This document shows positions 52,891-61,822 of a stretch of 64,000 nt of DNA, piece by piece. Positions within the stretch are counted from its first letter, which is position 1, and the number at the start of each line of letters is the position of its first letter. Source of the DNA: CAYFMP01 sp964344215 (GTDB lineage: Bacteria > Pseudomonadota > Alphaproteobacteria > Rhodospirillales > Casp-alpha2). Both the position numbers and the translations under genes were made by a program. Location of the stretch: contig CAYFMP010000005.1 of the NCBI GenBank assembly GCA_964344215.1, forward strand, positions 1 to 64,000, in the 5' to 3' direction. The notes under the pieces are model-generated. The model worked only from the letters and a program-made list of their open reading frames with translations. It had not been told where the DNA came from and did no database searches.

Positions 52891-53865
52891 ATGATTCGCG
52901 CCGGTATCGCCGGGCTCGGCAAGTGGGGGCAGATCCTGGTCGCCTCGGTCCAGGACAAGAGCGACCTGATCCGGTTCACGGCCGGCTGCACCGGCCGCAA
53001 GCAGCGCGCCAAGGAATTCTGCGAGGCCAACGGCATCGAGTTGCGCGATCGCCTCGACGACCTGCTCGGCGATGCCGATATCGACGCCGTCGTCCTGGCC
53101 TCGCCGCATTCCCTGCACGGCGCCCAGATCGAGGCGGCGGCCGCCGCCGGCAAGCCGGTGTTCGTCGAGAAACCGTTCACCCTGGATCGGGCCAGCGCCG
53201 CCGCCGCCGTTGCGGCTTGCGAGAAGGCCGGCATCGTCTGCGCGCCCGGCCACAACCGCCGCTTCCTTCCCGCCATGAAGCGGCTCAAGGAGATGGTGAC
53301 GGGCAGCGAGATCGGCGCCGTTCTGCATGTGGAAGGGAATTTCTCGGCCGGTGGCGCGCTCGCTTACGCGTCCGACCACTGGCGGGCGTCCAGCGCCGAG
53401 AGCCCGGCCGGCGGCATGACCGGGCTCGGCATCCACGTCATCGACGCCCTGGTCTCGCTCTTAGGTCCCGTCGCCGAGGTGACGGCGATAAGCGAGCGCC
53501 GCGTCGCCCCGGTCGAGGTCGACGACACCACCTTCATGACGCTCAGCTTCGAGAGCGGCGTCAGCGGCTATTTCGGGACCATGTTCGCGACCGCGCGCGA
53601 CTGGCGTCTGCAGGTGTTCGGGGACAAGGGCTGGGTCGAGATGCGCGACGCCGAGCGGCTGACCGTCAAGATGCGCGACACCGAGCAGGCCGAAACGACC
53701 GATTTCGAGCCGATCGACATGGAGCGCGCCGAGTTGGAGGCTTTCGCCCGGGCCATTGCCGGCGAGGAGCCGTTTCCGGTGCCCTTGGACGACACCGTGC
53801 ACGGCGTCGCCGTCTTGGAAGCCATTGTCCGCTCGGCCGAGAGCGGGCGCGCCGTCCAGATCTGA
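52891..53865 (+). CDS. Gfo/Idh/MocA family oxidoreductase
   Basis: A 324-residue NAD(P)-dependent dehydrogenase. The Rossmann motif GIAGLGKWGQIL is at the N terminus, the cofactor/substrate motif VFVEKPFTLD at about residue 93, HNRRFLPAMKRL follows, and the C-terminal alpha/beta domain includes MTGLGIHVIDALVSL. The ATG at 52891 has a clean AAGGAG site. Family members oxidise sugars, inositols and related polyols; the substrate is unknown here. Confidence 0.88.
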   Translation: MIRAGIAGLGKWGQILVASVQDKSDLIRFTAGCTGRKQRAKEFCEANGIELRDRLDDLLGDADIDAVVLASPHSLHGAQIEAAAAAGKPVFVEKPFTLDRASAAAAVAACEKAGIVCAPGHNRRFLPAMKRLKEMVTGSEIGAVLHVEGNFSAGGALAYASDHWRASSAESPAGGMTGLGIHVIDALVSLLGPVAEVTAISERRVAPVEVDDTTFMTLSFESGVSGYFGTMFATARDWRLQVFGDKGWVEMRDAERLTVKMRDTEQAETTDFEPIDMERAELEAFARAIAGEEPFPVPLDDTVHGVAVLEAIVRSAESGRAVQI

Positions 53866-54119
53866 CGGGACCTGCGTGGCCGGTGGACGGTGCCGACCGC
53901 TCCGGACAGTCAAGCAAAGGCTGGTCATCTTTACCGAATCACAAAAAGATACTAAGCTTCCCGGCAATCCCCGGAAGAGGGCGGCATCTGTCGTGACGAT
54001 TCTTCTGCGTGACCAGGGACGGCCTCGCCGGCTGGCGGGATGCTTCAAGGACCAGCACCACGAAGATCGCGACTGAAAGATGTGTTGCATGAAGTGCTTG
54101 AGTCCTGAAAGGAAGCGAA

Positions 54120-54338
54120 ATGCCGACGGGTACCGTCAAGTGGTTCAATCCCACCAAGCGTTTCGGCTTTATCGAGCCGGAAGGTGGGGACAAGGACGTG
54201 TTCGTCCACATTACGGCCGTTGAGGCGGCGGGGCTTTCCGGCCTGTTCGAGGGCCAGAAGGTTCAGTTCGAGATCTCCAGCGACGACGAGGGCAAGACCT
54301 TCGCCGTCGATCTGGTCCTTGTCGAAGGCCAAGACTGA
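54120..54338 (+). CDS. Cold-shock domain protein
   Basis: A 72-residue CspA-family nucleic-acid-binding protein: GTVKWFNPTKRFGFIEPEGG (RNP1) and DVFVHITAVE (RNP2). One Gly of RNP1 is replaced by Arg (KRFGFI instead of KGFGFI), a variant seen in some family members. It acts as an RNA chaperone. The 254-bp upstream gap is consistent with a long regulatory 5' leader, as in csp genes, but no cold box was identified. Confidence 0.92.
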   Translation: MPTGTVKWFNPTKRFGFIEPEGGDKDVFVHITAVEAAGLSGLFEGQKVQFEISSDDEGKTFAVDLVLVEGQD

Positions 54339-54506
54339 ACGCGGTTTCAGCCTCCGCGGGCGCCGCCTTGCGAGGAGAAGGCGGAACCCCTGAAGAGGCA
54401 CACCTGACATATCTCCTCTTCGTCCTTGCCCCGGGACCGGGCGTTGGCGTATCGCTTACGCGCACTGCTTCAAGTGTGCTCGCGCCGAGTGGCGACCGGG
54501 GCCGAT

Positions 54507-55562
54507 ATGCTGGTATCCGATTTCGATTTCGACCTGCCCGCCGAGCTGATCGCTCAGAAACCGGCCGATCCGCGCGATTCGGCGAAGCTGCTCCGCATCG
54601 GCGCCGAGTTGACCGATCACGTCGTCGGCGACCTGCCCCGGCTGCTCGGGCGCGGTGATGTTCTGGTTTGCAACAACACCCGCGTCATCCCGGCCCGCCT
54701 CAACGGCTGGCGCACGCGGCCGGGCGATCACGGCGGCGCCCACGTCGAGGCCACCCTGCACCGCGAGGAGGGCGAAGGGCTGTGGCGGGCCTTCGTGCGC
54801 CCGGCCCGCAAGCTCATCCTCGGCGACGTCATCACCTTCGCGCCCGGATTCTCGGCCCGCATAGCTGAGCGCGGCGAAGGCGGCGAGGCAACGCTGCAGT
54901 TCGAGATGGCCGGGCCCGAGTTGATGGCGGCGATGGCCGAACACGGGATCATGCCGCTGCCGCCCTACATCAAGCGCCCGAGGGGGGGCGACGACGCCGA
55001 CCGTGACAGCTACCAGACCGTGTTTGCCGAGCGCGACGGCGCCGTCGCGGCGCCGACCGCCGGGCTGCATTTCACGGAAGCCCTGGTCGGGGCGCTGAAG
55101 GAAGCCGGCATCGACATCGTCAGCCTGACCCTGCACGTCGGCGCCGGCACTTTCCTGCCGGTCCGTGTCGAGCGCGTCCGCGATCACAAGATGCACACCG
55201 AGTGGGGCGAGATCGACGCCGCCACCGCCGACGCCCTCAACGCCGCCCGCGATGCCGGCGGGCGCCTCGTCGCCGTCGGCTCGACGGCGCTGAGGCTGCT
55301 GGAAACGGCCGCCCTGGAGGACGGGCGCATCGGCCCGTTCGCCGGCGAGACCGACATCTTCATCACGCCGGGCCACTGCTTCCGTTCGGCCGAGTTGATG
55401 CTGACCAACTTCCACCTGCCGAAATCGACCCTGTTCATGCTGGTCGCGGCATTCGCCGGCTTGGACCGTATGAAGGCCGCCTACGAGCACGCCAAGCGCT
55501 CCGGCTACCGCTTCTACTCGTATGGCGACGCCTGCCTTTTGGAGCGGGACGAAAGCGTTTAG
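54507..55562 (+). CDS. queA: S-adenosylmethionine:tRNA ribosyltransferase-isomerase
   Basis: A 351-residue enzyme adding the epoxycyclopentane ring to preQ1-modified tRNA, giving epoxyqueuosine. Family motifs are visible: FDFDLPAELIAQ, VCNNTRVIPARL, PPYIKR, AAPTAGLHFTE, LTLHVGAGTFLPVR and FITPGHCFRSAELMLTNFHLP. The frame is open upstream, but the ATG at 54507 begins the conserved N terminus. It lies 12 bp before tgt. Confidence 0.95.
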   Translation: MLVSDFDFDLPAELIAQKPADPRDSAKLLRIGAELTDHVVGDLPRLLGRGDVLVCNNTRVIPARLNGWRTRPGDHGGAHVEATLHREEGEGLWRAFVRPARKLILGDVITFAPGFSARIAERGEGGEATLQFEMAGPELMAAMAEHGIMPLPPYIKRPRGGDDADRDSYQTVFAERDGAVAAPTAGLHFTEALVGALKEAGIDIVSLTLHVGAGTFLPVRVERVRDHKMHTEWGEIDAATADALNAARDAGGRLVAVGSTALRLLETAALEDGRIGPFAGETDIFITPGHCFRSAELMLTNFHLPKSTLFMLVAAFAGLDRMKAAYEHAKRSGYRFYSYGDACLLERDESV

Positions 55563-55574
55563 AAAAACCCGGTG

Positions 55575-56702
55575 ATGAGCGCGCTTACCTTCGAAATCTC
55601 GGCAACCGACGGAACCGCCCGGACAGGCACGCTGGAGACCGCGCACGGGACCATCGACACGCCGACCTTCATGCCGGTCGGCACCGCCGCTACCGTCAAG
55701 GCGATGACCCCCGAAGCGGTCGCCGAAACCGGCGCCCAGGTCATCCTCGCCAACACCTACCACCTGATGCTGAGGCCCGGCGCCGAACGGGTGCGGCGGT
55801 TCGGCGGTTTGCATGCCTTCATGAACTGGCCTGGGCCGATCCTCACAGATTCGGGCGGCTTTCAGGTGATGTCGCTGGCCGAACTTCGCACGCTCGACGA
55901 CGACGGCGTCGAGTTCCGCTCGCACATCGACGGCGCCAGGCACAAGCTGACGCCGGAAACGGCCGTCGACATCCAGCACGCGCTCGGCGGCGACATCACC
56001 ATGGTGCTGGACGAATGCACGCCGTTTCCGGCCACCGAGGAAGACGCCGCGCGCTCGATGGAGCTCTCCATGCGCTGGGCCGAACGCTCGAAACGGGCCT
56101 TCGTCGAGCGTCCCGGCCACGGCTTGTTCGGCATCGTCCAAGGCGGCGTCTACGAGGATTTGCGCGCCCGATCGGCGGCCGCCCTGATCGACATCGGCTT
56201 CGACGGCTACGCCGTCGGCGGGTTGGCGGTTGGCGAGGGCCAGGCCGAGATGCTCCGGGTGCTGGGCGAAACCGTGCCGCACCTGCCCGACGACCGGCCG
56301 CGCTACCTGATGGGGGTCGGCAAGCCCGACGACCTTCTCGCCGCCGTGCGTTTGGGCGTCGACATGTTCGACTGCGTGCTGCCGACCCGGTCGGGGCGCA
56401 CCGACCAGGCGTTCACGCGGATGGGCCAGGTCAACCTGAGGAACGCCCGGCACCGCGACGACGCCCGGCCGCTCGATCCCGATTGCGGGTGCTACGCGTG
56501 TTCTCGCTACAGCCGCGGTTACCTGCATCACCTCAGCATGAGCAAGGAGGTGCTGGGACTGACGCTGCTCTCCTGGCACAACCTGCACTACTACCAGGAC
56601 CTGATGCGCGGCCTGCGTCAAGCCATCGCGGACGCCACGCTCGACGCCTTCGCCGTCGATTTCGAGACGCGCCGCCAGGCCGGCGACATCGAGCCGGTTT
56701 AG
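55575..56702 (+). CDS. tgt: tRNA-guanine transglycosylase
   Basis: A 375-residue bacterial Tgt exchanging guanine for preQ1 at tRNA position 34. Motifs are LTDSGGFQVMSL with the general base Asp, FDCVLPTRSGRTDQAF with the nucleophile Asp, and the Zn site CGCYACSRYSRGYLHHL. An in-frame GTG immediately before the ATG is an alternative start. It is co-transcribed with queA. A GC-rich hairpin (56709-56729) follows, without a U-tract. Confidence 0.95.
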   Translation: MSALTFEISATDGTARTGTLETAHGTIDTPTFMPVGTAATVKAMTPEAVAETGAQVILANTYHLMLRPGAERVRRFGGLHAFMNWPGPILTDSGGFQVMSLAELRTLDDDGVEFRSHIDGARHKLTPETAVDIQHALGGDITMVLDECTPFPATEEDAARSMELSMRWAERSKRAFVERPGHGLFGIVQGGVYEDLRARSAAALIDIGFDGYAVGGLAVGEGQAEMLRVLGETVPHLPDDRPRYLMGVGKPDDLLAAVRLGVDMFDCVLPTRSGRTDQAFTRMGQVNLRNARHRDDARPLDPDCGCYACSRYSRGYLHHLSMSKEVLGLTLLSWHNLHYYQDLMRGLRQAIADATLDAFAVDFETRRQAGDIEPV

Positions 56703-56708
56703 GGGTGG

Positions 56709-56729
56709 CGCCGGCCGGCCGGGCCGGCG
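56709..56729 (+). terminator. GC-rich hairpin after tgt
   Basis: CGCCGGCC (56709-56716) and GGCCGGCG (56722-56729) form a perfect 8-bp stem with a 5-base loop. There is no following U-tract, so terminator function is uncertain. Confidence 0.35.
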
Positions 56730-56793
56730 TGAAACGCCGCCGTTATCTGCCTATATTAGAAGCTGATGCAGGACTCGACCGGAGGACGAAAAC

Positions 56794-57042
56794 ATGGTCC
56801 ATCGGATTCAGGACCTGATCGAGCGGTTCCCTGAGGATATCAAGGCCATCGGCGCGCTGATCGCCGAAGACCGCGAATTCGACCGGCTGTGCGACGAGTT
56901 CAAGGAGATCAACAACGAGCTTCACGAACTGGCCGGCGCGAAGACGGGGAAACCCGCCTTGCACGCCGAAGAGCTGCGCATGCGCCGCGTCGCCGTCGAA
57001 GAGGAGATACTGACCAAGATCGAGGGCTACAAGCCGATCTAG
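56794..57042 (+). CDS. YdcH/DUF465 family protein
   Basis: An 82-residue helical protein: LIERFPEDIKAIGALIAEDR, FDRLCDEFKEINNELHEL and a C-terminal RRVAVEEEILTKIEGYKP. This matches the YdcH (DUF465) family of small coiled-coil proteins common in alphaproteobacteria. The role is unknown. It lies within the queuosine gene group but the family has no known link to it. Confidence 0.85.
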   Translation: MVHRIQDLIERFPEDIKAIGALIAEDREFDRLCDEFKEINNELHELAGAKTGKPALHAEELRMRRVAVEEEILTKIEGYKPI

Positions 57043-57176
57043 GCCGCCTTCAGGGAGGCCCCGGGCCGCCCGGTCGCCAAGCACGGGCGTTTTTCATCTC
57101 GACGCCTTTTGACGCCGGCGCTTCGGTGCGACATCATGGCGGCCGGGCAACGAGCGCAGCGAGGAAACCACGGCCG

Positions 57177-57641
57177 ATGGCGGACAACGTCTACGACAAC
57201 CTGACCAAGCTGGGGGCCGAAGCGGTCGTGCCCGCTTCGCCCGACGAGGCGACGCTGGAGGCGGTGCCCAACCCGCACCCCGGCACCGACTACGCGATCC
57301 GTTTCACGGCGCCCGAGTTCACCTCGCTGTGCCCGGTCACCGGCCAGCCCGATTTCGCGCACTTCGTCATCGACTACGTAGCCAACGATCTGATCGTCGA
57401 GAGCAAGTCGCTGAAGCTCTATCTGGCCAGCTTCCGCAACCACGCCGCCTTCCACGAGGACTGCACGGTGGCCATCGCCAAGCGCCTCGCCGACACGCTG
57501 TCGCCGAAGTGGCTGAGGATCGGCGGCTACTGGTATCCGCGCGGCGGCATCCCCATCGACGTCTTCTACCAGACCGGCGAGCCGCCGGCCGGGCTGTGGC
57601 TGCCGGACCAGGGCGTCCCTCCCTACAGGGGGCGCGGATGA
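57177..57641 (+). CDS. queF: preQ0 reductase QueF
   Basis: A 154-residue unimodular QueF, the NADPH-dependent nitrile reductase converting preQ0 to preQ1. The catalytic Cys lies in FTSLCPVTGQPDFA, followed by ESKSLKLYLASFRNH, the family signature. The frame continues upstream out of the true gene; the ATG at 57177 fits the usual length. It supplies the Tgt substrate. The stop overlaps the OsmC gene start (ATGA). Confidence 0.95.
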   Translation: MADNVYDNLTKLGAEAVVPASPDEATLEAVPNPHPGTDYAIRFTAPEFTSLCPVTGQPDFAHFVIDYVANDLIVESKSLKLYLASFRNHAAFHEDCTVAIAKRLADTLSPKWLRIGGYWYPRGGIPIDVFYQTGEPPAGLWLPDQGVPPYRGRG

Positions 57642-58081
57642 AGGCGCGCGTCAAATGGGTCGAGGCCCGGCGCTTCGTCGGCGGTTCGGGCACCGGCCAT
57701 GGCGTCATCATGGACGCGTCCTCGACGCCCGAGGGCGAGGAGCGCCTGGGCCCGTCGCCGATGGAGATGCTTTTGCTCGGCATGGGCGGTTGCACCGTCT
57801 ACGACGTCGTCGCCATCCTCGAGAAGATGCGCCAGCCGATCGACGACGTGGTCGTCGAGCTCGAGGCCGAGCGGGCCGACGATGTGCCGAGGGTGTTCAC
57901 CGAGATCCACGCCGTTTTCACGGTGATCGGGCGCGGCGTCGATCCGAAAAAGGCCGAAGAGGCGGTCCGGCTGTCGGCCGAGAAGTACTGCTCGGCCTCG
58001 CAGATGCTGGCCAAGACCGCCGACATCACCCACGAAGTGAAGGTGGTGGAAGCCGCCGAAAGCGACGACGAAGAGGACTAG
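57638..58081 (+). CDS. OsmC family peroxiredoxin-like protein
   Basis: A 147-residue OsmC/YhfA-type protein with the two redox cysteines in LGMGGCTVYDVV and EKYCSASQML. The family reduces organic hydroperoxides or is involved in redox homeostasis. The ATG overlaps the queF stop by 4 bp, and the end overlaps the convergent MBL gene by 4 bp. The long in-frame extension upstream lies inside queF in another frame and is not part of this protein. Confidence 0.9.
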   Translation: MKARVKWVEARRFVGGSGTGHGVIMDASSTPEGEERLGPSPMEMLLLGMGGCTVYDVVAILEKMRQPIDDVVVELEAERADDVPRVFTEIHAVFTVIGRGVDPKKAEEAVRLSAEKYCSASQMLAKTADITHEVKVVEAAESDDEED

Positions 58082-58947
58082 GCGTCCTCGACGACGGTGC
58101 GCTCGGCAACCTCGATGCGCATGAGGTCGCGGCCGACGACGACGGCGCCGTCGAAATCCCCCATCACTTCTCTGAGCAGCGCCTCCTCGTCGAAGCGCGG
58201 CGGCACGAAGTGGGTCAGCGCCAGCATCCCGACCCCGGCCTCCGCCGCCACCCGTCCGACCACATCGGACAGCGTGTGATAGGAGGCGACGCTGTCGATG
58301 GTGTCGGCCGTGCGCAGTCCCTCGACCACCTTCATCTCGCGGTGGATGAAGACCTCGTGGACCAGCACGTCGGCGCCTGTGGCCGCCTCGATCAGGTTCC
58401 GGCAATAGGTGGTGTCGCCGCTGATCGCCAGCGTCGCAGCGCCGTCGCCGGCGACGAACCCGAAGGCGTTCTCGACCGGCGCATGGTCGACCTCGACGGC
58501 TTCGACCTCAACTTCGGTTGCGGCGGCGCCGAACCGTAGGATCTCGCCGCCGGCGATCTCCGTCACCTCGACCTCGAGAGCGGCCGCCGACGGACGTTTC
58601 TCGTGGGCGATGCGCTGTTCCAGCTCGGGCCGCCACAATTCCATCAGGCGCCCGACGTAAGCCCGGGTGCCGGCCGGGCCGAACACCTGCTGCGGCCGGT
58701 CGCGGCCCTGGTGCCAACTCGAAATCACCAGTTGGAAGAGATCGACGATATGGTCCGAATGCAGGTGGGTCAGCAAGACGGCGTCGAGGTCGCGGCCCGG
58801 GCATCCGGCCGAGATCAGGCGCTGCGTGACGCCCGACCCGCAATCGACCAGCAGCCGGGCGCCGGCGCCGGCTTCGATCAGGGTGGCCGGTCCGTACCGC
58901 TCGGGATCGGCGCTCGGGCAGCCGGTTCCGAGCAGGACGACTTCCAT
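58078..58947 (-). CDS. RNase Z-like MBL-fold hydrolase
   Basis: A 289-residue metallo-beta-lactamase-fold protein starting directly with the family pattern MEVVLLGTGCPSADPERYGP. The metal motif LLTHLHSDHIVDL is near residue 60, ISGDTTYCRNL and the late LALTHFVPPR follow. It most resembles tRNase Z/arylsulfatase-like hydrolases. It begins 1 bp after the YhhQ gene stop, so the two form an operon. Whether it cuts tRNA or a small molecule is uncertain, and its place among tRNA-modification genes is suggestive only. Confidence 0.85.
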   Translation of the reverse strand: MEVVLLGTGCPSADPERYGPATLIEAGAGARLLVDCGSGVTQRLISAGCPGRDLDAVLLTHLHSDHIVDLFQLVISSWHQGRDRPQQVFGPAGTRAYVGRLMELWRPELEQRIAHEKRPSAAALEVEVTEIAGGEILRFGAAATEVEVEAVEVDHAPVENAFGFVAGDGAATLAISGDTTYCRNLIEAATGADVLVHEVFIHREMKVVEGLRTADTIDSVASYHTLSDVVGRVAAEAGVGMLALTHFVPPRFDEEALLREVMGDFDGAVVVGRDLMRIEVAERTVVEDA

Positions 58948-58948
58948 G

Positions 58949-59434
58949 TCAGGCGGCCCCGGCCTCGCGGCGGCGCAGCATCCACCAGACGATCACGGCG
59001 CCGACCATCTTGCTGGCCGTCATGGCGGCGATGCCGGTCACCGAGCCGATGCCGATCATGGTCAGGAAGATGGCGCTGTCCAACGGCGTGCCGACCAGGC
59101 TGGAGAGCAGCACGCGCTGGGCGAACGGGCGCCCGGTGAACGAGTAGACCGCCCAATCGGCGAACTCGCTGACCAGGAAGGCGGCGAGGCTGGCGGCGGC
59201 GACGAAAGGGTCGGCCATGACGTAGCTGATGGCGGCGGCCACCAGCATGGCGATGATCACCCTATGGCCGATTTCGCGCTGCGCGAAATCGCGGGCGACG
59301 AAGATGAAGCCGACCAGCAGCGAGATCGGCGGCCACTTCTCGCCGCCCGGCATCTCGACCAGTGGAACCACGGTGAAGCCGTAGTTCACGGCGACGATGA
59401 GACCTATATAGAGAACGGTGTAACCGAACCTCAT
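58949..59434 (-). CDS. yhhQ: YhhQ/VUT family queuosine precursor transporter
   Basis: A 161-residue membrane protein with about five or six spans: MRFGYTVLYIGLIVAVNYGF, SLLVGFIFVARDFAQREIGH, FLVSEFADWAVYSFTG and LVGTPLDSAIFLTMIGIGS match the VUT/YhhQ family. YhhQ imports preQ0/preQ1 in E. coli, and the location between queF and queG supports that here. The frame is open for another 97 codons upstream, but the ATG at 59434 gives the normal length. It is divergent from queG. Confidence 0.9.
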   Translation of the reverse strand: MRFGYTVLYIGLIVAVNYGFTVVPLVEMPGGEKWPPISLLVGFIFVARDFAQREIGHRVIIAMLVAAAISYVMADPFVAAASLAAFLVSEFADWAVYSFTGRPFAQRVLLSSLVGTPLDSAIFLTMIGIGSVTGIAAMTASKMVGAVIVWWMLRRREAGAA

Positions 59435-59504
59435 GCTATGGCACCCTTTTGATGGAACTGTGTCGGCCGGGTCAGTATCACACCTGTCCGGCGTTGGCGA
59501 GGAT

Positions 59505-60542
59505 ATGGTGAAGGACCGCATCCGAAAAAAGGCTATCGAGGAAGGATTCGACGCCGTCGGCTTCGCCGACGCCGCCGCCGATGCGGCCGACGGCGAGGCC
59601 TTGCGGGCGTTCGTCGGCCAGGGCCGGCACGGCGACATGAGCTGGATGGCCGACACCGTCGATCGGCGCGCCGACCCCAGAGCGCTGATGGCCGAGGCCA
59701 AAAGCATCATCGTCTTGGGCGCCAATTACGGTCCGCCCGGCGATCCCCTGGCCGCTCTCGAAGAGCGCCGGCGCGGCGCCGTCAGCGTCTATGCGCGTGG
59801 CGCGCGCGACTATCACGACGTGCTGAAGAAGAGGTTGAAGCGGATCGCCGCCTGGCTGGTCGACGAAACGGGCGCCGACGTCAAGGTCTTCGTCGACACC
59901 GCGCCGGTCATGGAGAAACCGCTGGCCGCCCGGGCCGGCCTCGGTTGGCAGGGCAAGCATACCAATCTGGTGTCGACGCGTTTCGGGTCGTGGCTGTTTC
60001 TCGGCGAGATATTCACGACACTCGAAATCGAGCCGGACAAGCCGCAACCGGACCACTGCGGGTCGTGCGACGCCTGCCTGAGGGCGTGTCCGACCGGGGC
60101 CCTGGACGAGCCCTACCGGATGGTGGCGACGCGTTGCGTCTCGTATCTCACCATCGAGCACAAAGGGGAGATCGAAGCCGAGTTGATGGACCGCATGGGC
60201 AACCGCGTCTACGGCTGCGACGACTGCCTGGCGGTATGCCCGTGGAACAAGTTCGCCGAGCCGACGACGAGCCCCGAATTCCTGGCCCGCGCCGAATTAT
60301 CGGCGCCGAGGCTGGCCGACTTGGCCTGCCTCGACGACGCCGCCTTCCGCCGGGTTTTCGCCGGCTCGGCGATCAAGCGAACGGGGCGCGCGCGCTTCGT
60401 CCGCAACGTGCTGATCGCCATCGGCAACAGCGCCGATCCGAGCCTGAAGCCGGTCGCCGACAGGCTCACCGGCGACGCCTCGTCGCTGGTCGCCGCCGCC
60501 GCCCGCCGCGCCGCCCGGCGCCTGGCCGGCCTTGACGAATGA
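59505..60542 (+). CDS. queG: Epoxyqueuosine reductase QueG
   Basis: A 345-residue cobalamin/Fe-S enzyme performing the last step to queuosine. The N-terminal cobalamin-binding region (ADTVDRRADPRALMAEAKSI, APVMEKPLAARAGLGWQGKH) precedes two 4Fe-4S motifs, CGSCDACLRACPTGAL and CDDCLAVCPWNKF. A HEAT-like C terminus follows. The ATG at 59505 (GAGGAT site) is preferred over an upstream start overlapping the divergent yhhQ. Confidence 0.93.
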   Translation: MVKDRIRKKAIEEGFDAVGFADAAADAADGEALRAFVGQGRHGDMSWMADTVDRRADPRALMAEAKSIIVLGANYGPPGDPLAALEERRRGAVSVYARGARDYHDVLKKRLKRIAAWLVDETGADVKVFVDTAPVMEKPLAARAGLGWQGKHTNLVSTRFGSWLFLGEIFTTLEIEPDKPQPDHCGSCDACLRACPTGALDEPYRMVATRCVSYLTIEHKGEIEAELMDRMGNRVYGCDDCLAVCPWNKFAEPTTSPEFLARAELSAPRLADLACLDDAAFRRVFAGSAIKRTGRARFVRNVLIAIGNSADPSLKPVADRLTGDASSLVAAAARRAARRLAGLDE

Positions 60543-60570
60543 ACGAGCGAAAGTTACCTGTGGAAGGACC

Positions 60571-61392
60571 ATGAAAGCGACCCGCTTCGGCATTGTCCTC
60601 GCCGGCCTGGTGCTGGCGGCGTCGACGGCTACGGCGCCGGCGACCAGCGCCGGTGCGTCGCTCAAGCCCGGTTCGGTGTTCAGGGACTGCGAGAAATGTC
60701 CGGAGTTGGTCGTGGTGCCGTCCGGCATCTTTATCATGGGGCTGAAAGGCAAGCGCAAGACCGACAAACCCGCACACCGCGTCAACATCGCCAGGCCTTT
60801 CGCCATCGGCCGTTTCGAGGTGACGTTCGCCGAATGGCAGGCCTGTATCGACGACGGCGGGTGCAAGCACTTTCCTCACGATCACAACTGGGGCCGGGTC
60901 GGCCGGCCGGTCATCAACGTGACCTGGGACCAGGCCCAGGTCTATCTTCGCTGGATCAGCCGCAAGACCGGAAAGACCTACCGGCTGCCGTCGGAGGCCG
61001 AATGGGAATACGCGGCGCGCGGCGGCACCACGACCGAGTTCTGGTGGGGCAACGAGGTCGGCGACAACATGGCCAACTGCAAGGACTGCGGGTCCGAATG
61101 GAGCGCCAAGAGCACCGCTCCGGTCGGCTCGTTCGAACCCAATCCGTTCGGCCTCTACGATACGTCGGCCAACGTCTTCGAATGGGTCGAGGACTGCTGG
61201 ACCCGGGACTACCGCGGCGCCCCGACCGACGGTTCGGCGGTTACCGCAGGCGGCAACTGCCGTTACCGCGTGATCCGGGGCGGATCGTTCTATTACTTCA
61301 ACAAGGTCGCCAGATCGGCCTACCGGGCCAAGAACCCGCCCGCCGTCAACAGCTACTGGCTGGGCTTTCGAGTCTTGCGCGAACTGCGTTGA
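60571..61392 (+). CDS. Secreted SUMF1/FGE-domain protein without catalytic cysteines
   Basis: A 273-residue exported protein with a signal peptide (about 1-27, ATSAGA) and one SUMF/FGE-sulfatase domain: VPSGIFIMGLKGK, IGRFEVTFAEWQAC, RLPSEAEWEYAARGG, SANVFEWVEDCW, VIRGGSFYYF and WLGFRVLREL. The conserved Cys of true formylglycine-generating enzymes in the ARSAYRAKN segment is absent, so it is probably a binding or structural relative. It starts 28 bp after queG; the relation is unclear. Confidence 0.82.
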   Translation: MKATRFGIVLAGLVLAASTATAPATSAGASLKPGSVFRDCEKCPELVVVPSGIFIMGLKGKRKTDKPAHRVNIARPFAIGRFEVTFAEWQACIDDGGCKHFPHDHNWGRVGRPVINVTWDQAQVYLRWISRKTGKTYRLPSEAEWEYAARGGTTTEFWWGNEVGDNMANCKDCGSEWSAKSTAPVGSFEPNPFGLYDTSANVFEWVEDCWTRDYRGAPTDGSAVTAGGNCRYRVIRGGSFYYFNKVARSAYRAKNPPAVNSYWLGFRVLRELR

Positions 61393-61402
61393 GCCGGAAC
61401 GC

Positions 61403-61822
61403 CTACATCCCGGCTTCCTTGACGGCCAGCGCCCGGGCCATCTGGCTCAAGGCTTCCTGGTGGCGTTCATTGTCGATCTGCGCGAAGTTGCGGGCCACTT
61501 CAAGGCACATGCGCTGGCGGGTCGGGATCTCGCCGTCGCTGCCGTGCGCGTCCAAGCCCTCGAAAAAGAACCCGACCGGCACCCGCAGCACCTGTGCGAT
61601 CTCGAACAGCCGTCCGGCCGATATGCGGTTGATGCCGCGTTCGTACTTGTGCGCCTGTTGATAGGTAACGCCGATCAACTCCGCCATTTGCTGTTGTGAA
61701 AGCCCAAGCATGACCCGGCGCTCCCTGATCCGGGCGCCGACGTGACGATCGGTGTCGGTGGCCCGGTTGACCGGTTTGTCGCGATGTTTTTTCGATCTTA
61801 GATTTCTTCCGTCCTGTCCCAC
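61403..61822 (-). CDS. SinR-like HTH transcriptional regulator
   Basis: A 139-residue XRE-type regulator of the kind widespread in alphaproteobacteria: IRERRVMLGLSQQQMAELIG, VTYQQAHKYERGINRISAGR, LFEIAQVLRVPVGFFFEGLD. The N-terminal 30 residues are basic and the C-terminal 40 residues form a short helical tail. There is no sensor domain. It is preceded by a 327-bp AT-rich upstream region with an inverted repeat. Confidence 0.87.
   Translation of the reverse strand: MGQDGRNLRSKKHRDKPVNRATDTDRHVGARIRERRVMLGLSQQQMAELIGVTYQQAHKYERGINRISAGRLFEIAQVLRVPVGFFFEGLDAHGSDGEIPTRQRMCLEVARNFAQIDNERHQEALSQMARALAVKEAGM

Noticed and set aside
57329..57637. N-terminal extension of the OsmC protein
   Set aside because: It lies inside queF in another frame, and the ATG at 57638 overlapping the queF stop gives the normal family length.
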